Below the pieces are notes generated by a model. That model had not been told where the DNA came from and searched no databases. It was given only the letters and a program-made list of their open reading frames with translations. 6,322 nt of DNA, from positions 1 through 6,322 of the forward strand of contig JAFZMA010000195.1 of assembly GCA_017551215.1 (NCBI GenBank), written 5' to 3'. Positions 6,276 through 6,322 of this stretch are shown piece after piece (the stretch's first letter is position 1; every line of letters begins with the position of its first letter). This DNA comes from Bacteroidales bacterium (GTDB lineage: Bacteria > Bacteroidota > Bacteroidia > Bacteroidales > UBA932). The translations under genes and the position numbers were made by a program.

Positions 6276-6322
6276 ATGAACACTAAAACAGGCAAGGAAA
6301 GAGCCGTGTATCTGGCTCCAGA
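6276..6322 (+). CDS. 5' end of a small ORF, possibly a Bacteroidales 'APE' peptide
   Basis: An ATG at 6276 opens a frame reading MNTKTGKERAVYLAP, followed by a GA-starting codon (Asp or Glu) at the window edge. Short Bacteroidales proteins of about 50-90 residues often begin with a basic stretch and a Tyr-x-Ala-Pro-Glu-type motif, and this start resembles them. Their function is not known. The candidate promoter and palindrome directly upstream support a real gene. Only 15 codons are visible, so the call is tentative. Confidence 0.45.
   Translation, partial: MNTKTGKERAVYLAP

Overview
The window looks like a chromosomal segment of a Bacteroidales-type bacterium (phylum Bacteroidota). The support is indirect. 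Perfect matches to the Bacteroidota -7 promoter element TAnnTTTG lie just upstream of four starts, and no Shine-Dalgarno sequence decides any start. There is a fused two-domain lysophospholipid-acyltransferase/GNAT protein of the amino-acid-lipid type. The last bases begin a small protein that resembles the short 'APE' peptides common in this order. No rRNA, tRNA, CRISPR array or intact insertion sequence is visible.

Layout. Bases 1-51 are the Lys/Ala-rich tail of an upstream gene whose stop abuts the next ATG. Bases 52-813 encode one polypeptide in which the RNase P protein (RnpA) is joined in frame to the membrane-insertion factor YidD. These are normally two adjacent genes. Six bases later, convergent on the minus strand, comes a 593-residue bifunctional acyltransferase (820-2601), probably making glycine or ornithine lipids. 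Divergent from it, with only 10 bases between the two chosen start codons, is uvrC (2612-4492), the nucleotide-excision-repair nuclease. The best -7 promoter element for each of these two genes lies inside the coding sequence of the other.

A hairpin terminator follows uvrC, and its 3' arm overlaps the -7 element of the next promoter. That promoter drives an AT-richer two-gene module, abiEi-abiEii (4548-6006). This is a type IV toxin-antitoxin / phage-abortive-infection cassette of a winged-helix antitoxin and a nucleotidyltransferase toxin, separated by one base. It looks like an accessory insertion beside housekeeping genes.

The last 269 bases before the final start (6007-6275) hold no intact gene. 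They contain several perfect inverted repeats, two of them interlocked, and short in-frame fragments interrupted by stops. They could be a decayed gene, a multicopy non-coding repeat or a structured RNA. A second promoter-like element merges with a perfect palindrome just before a small ORF that runs off the window at 6322.

The most unusual feature is the RnpA-YidD fusion, which would tie a tRNA-processing subunit to the inner face of the membrane unless it is cleaved or bypassed by internal initiation.
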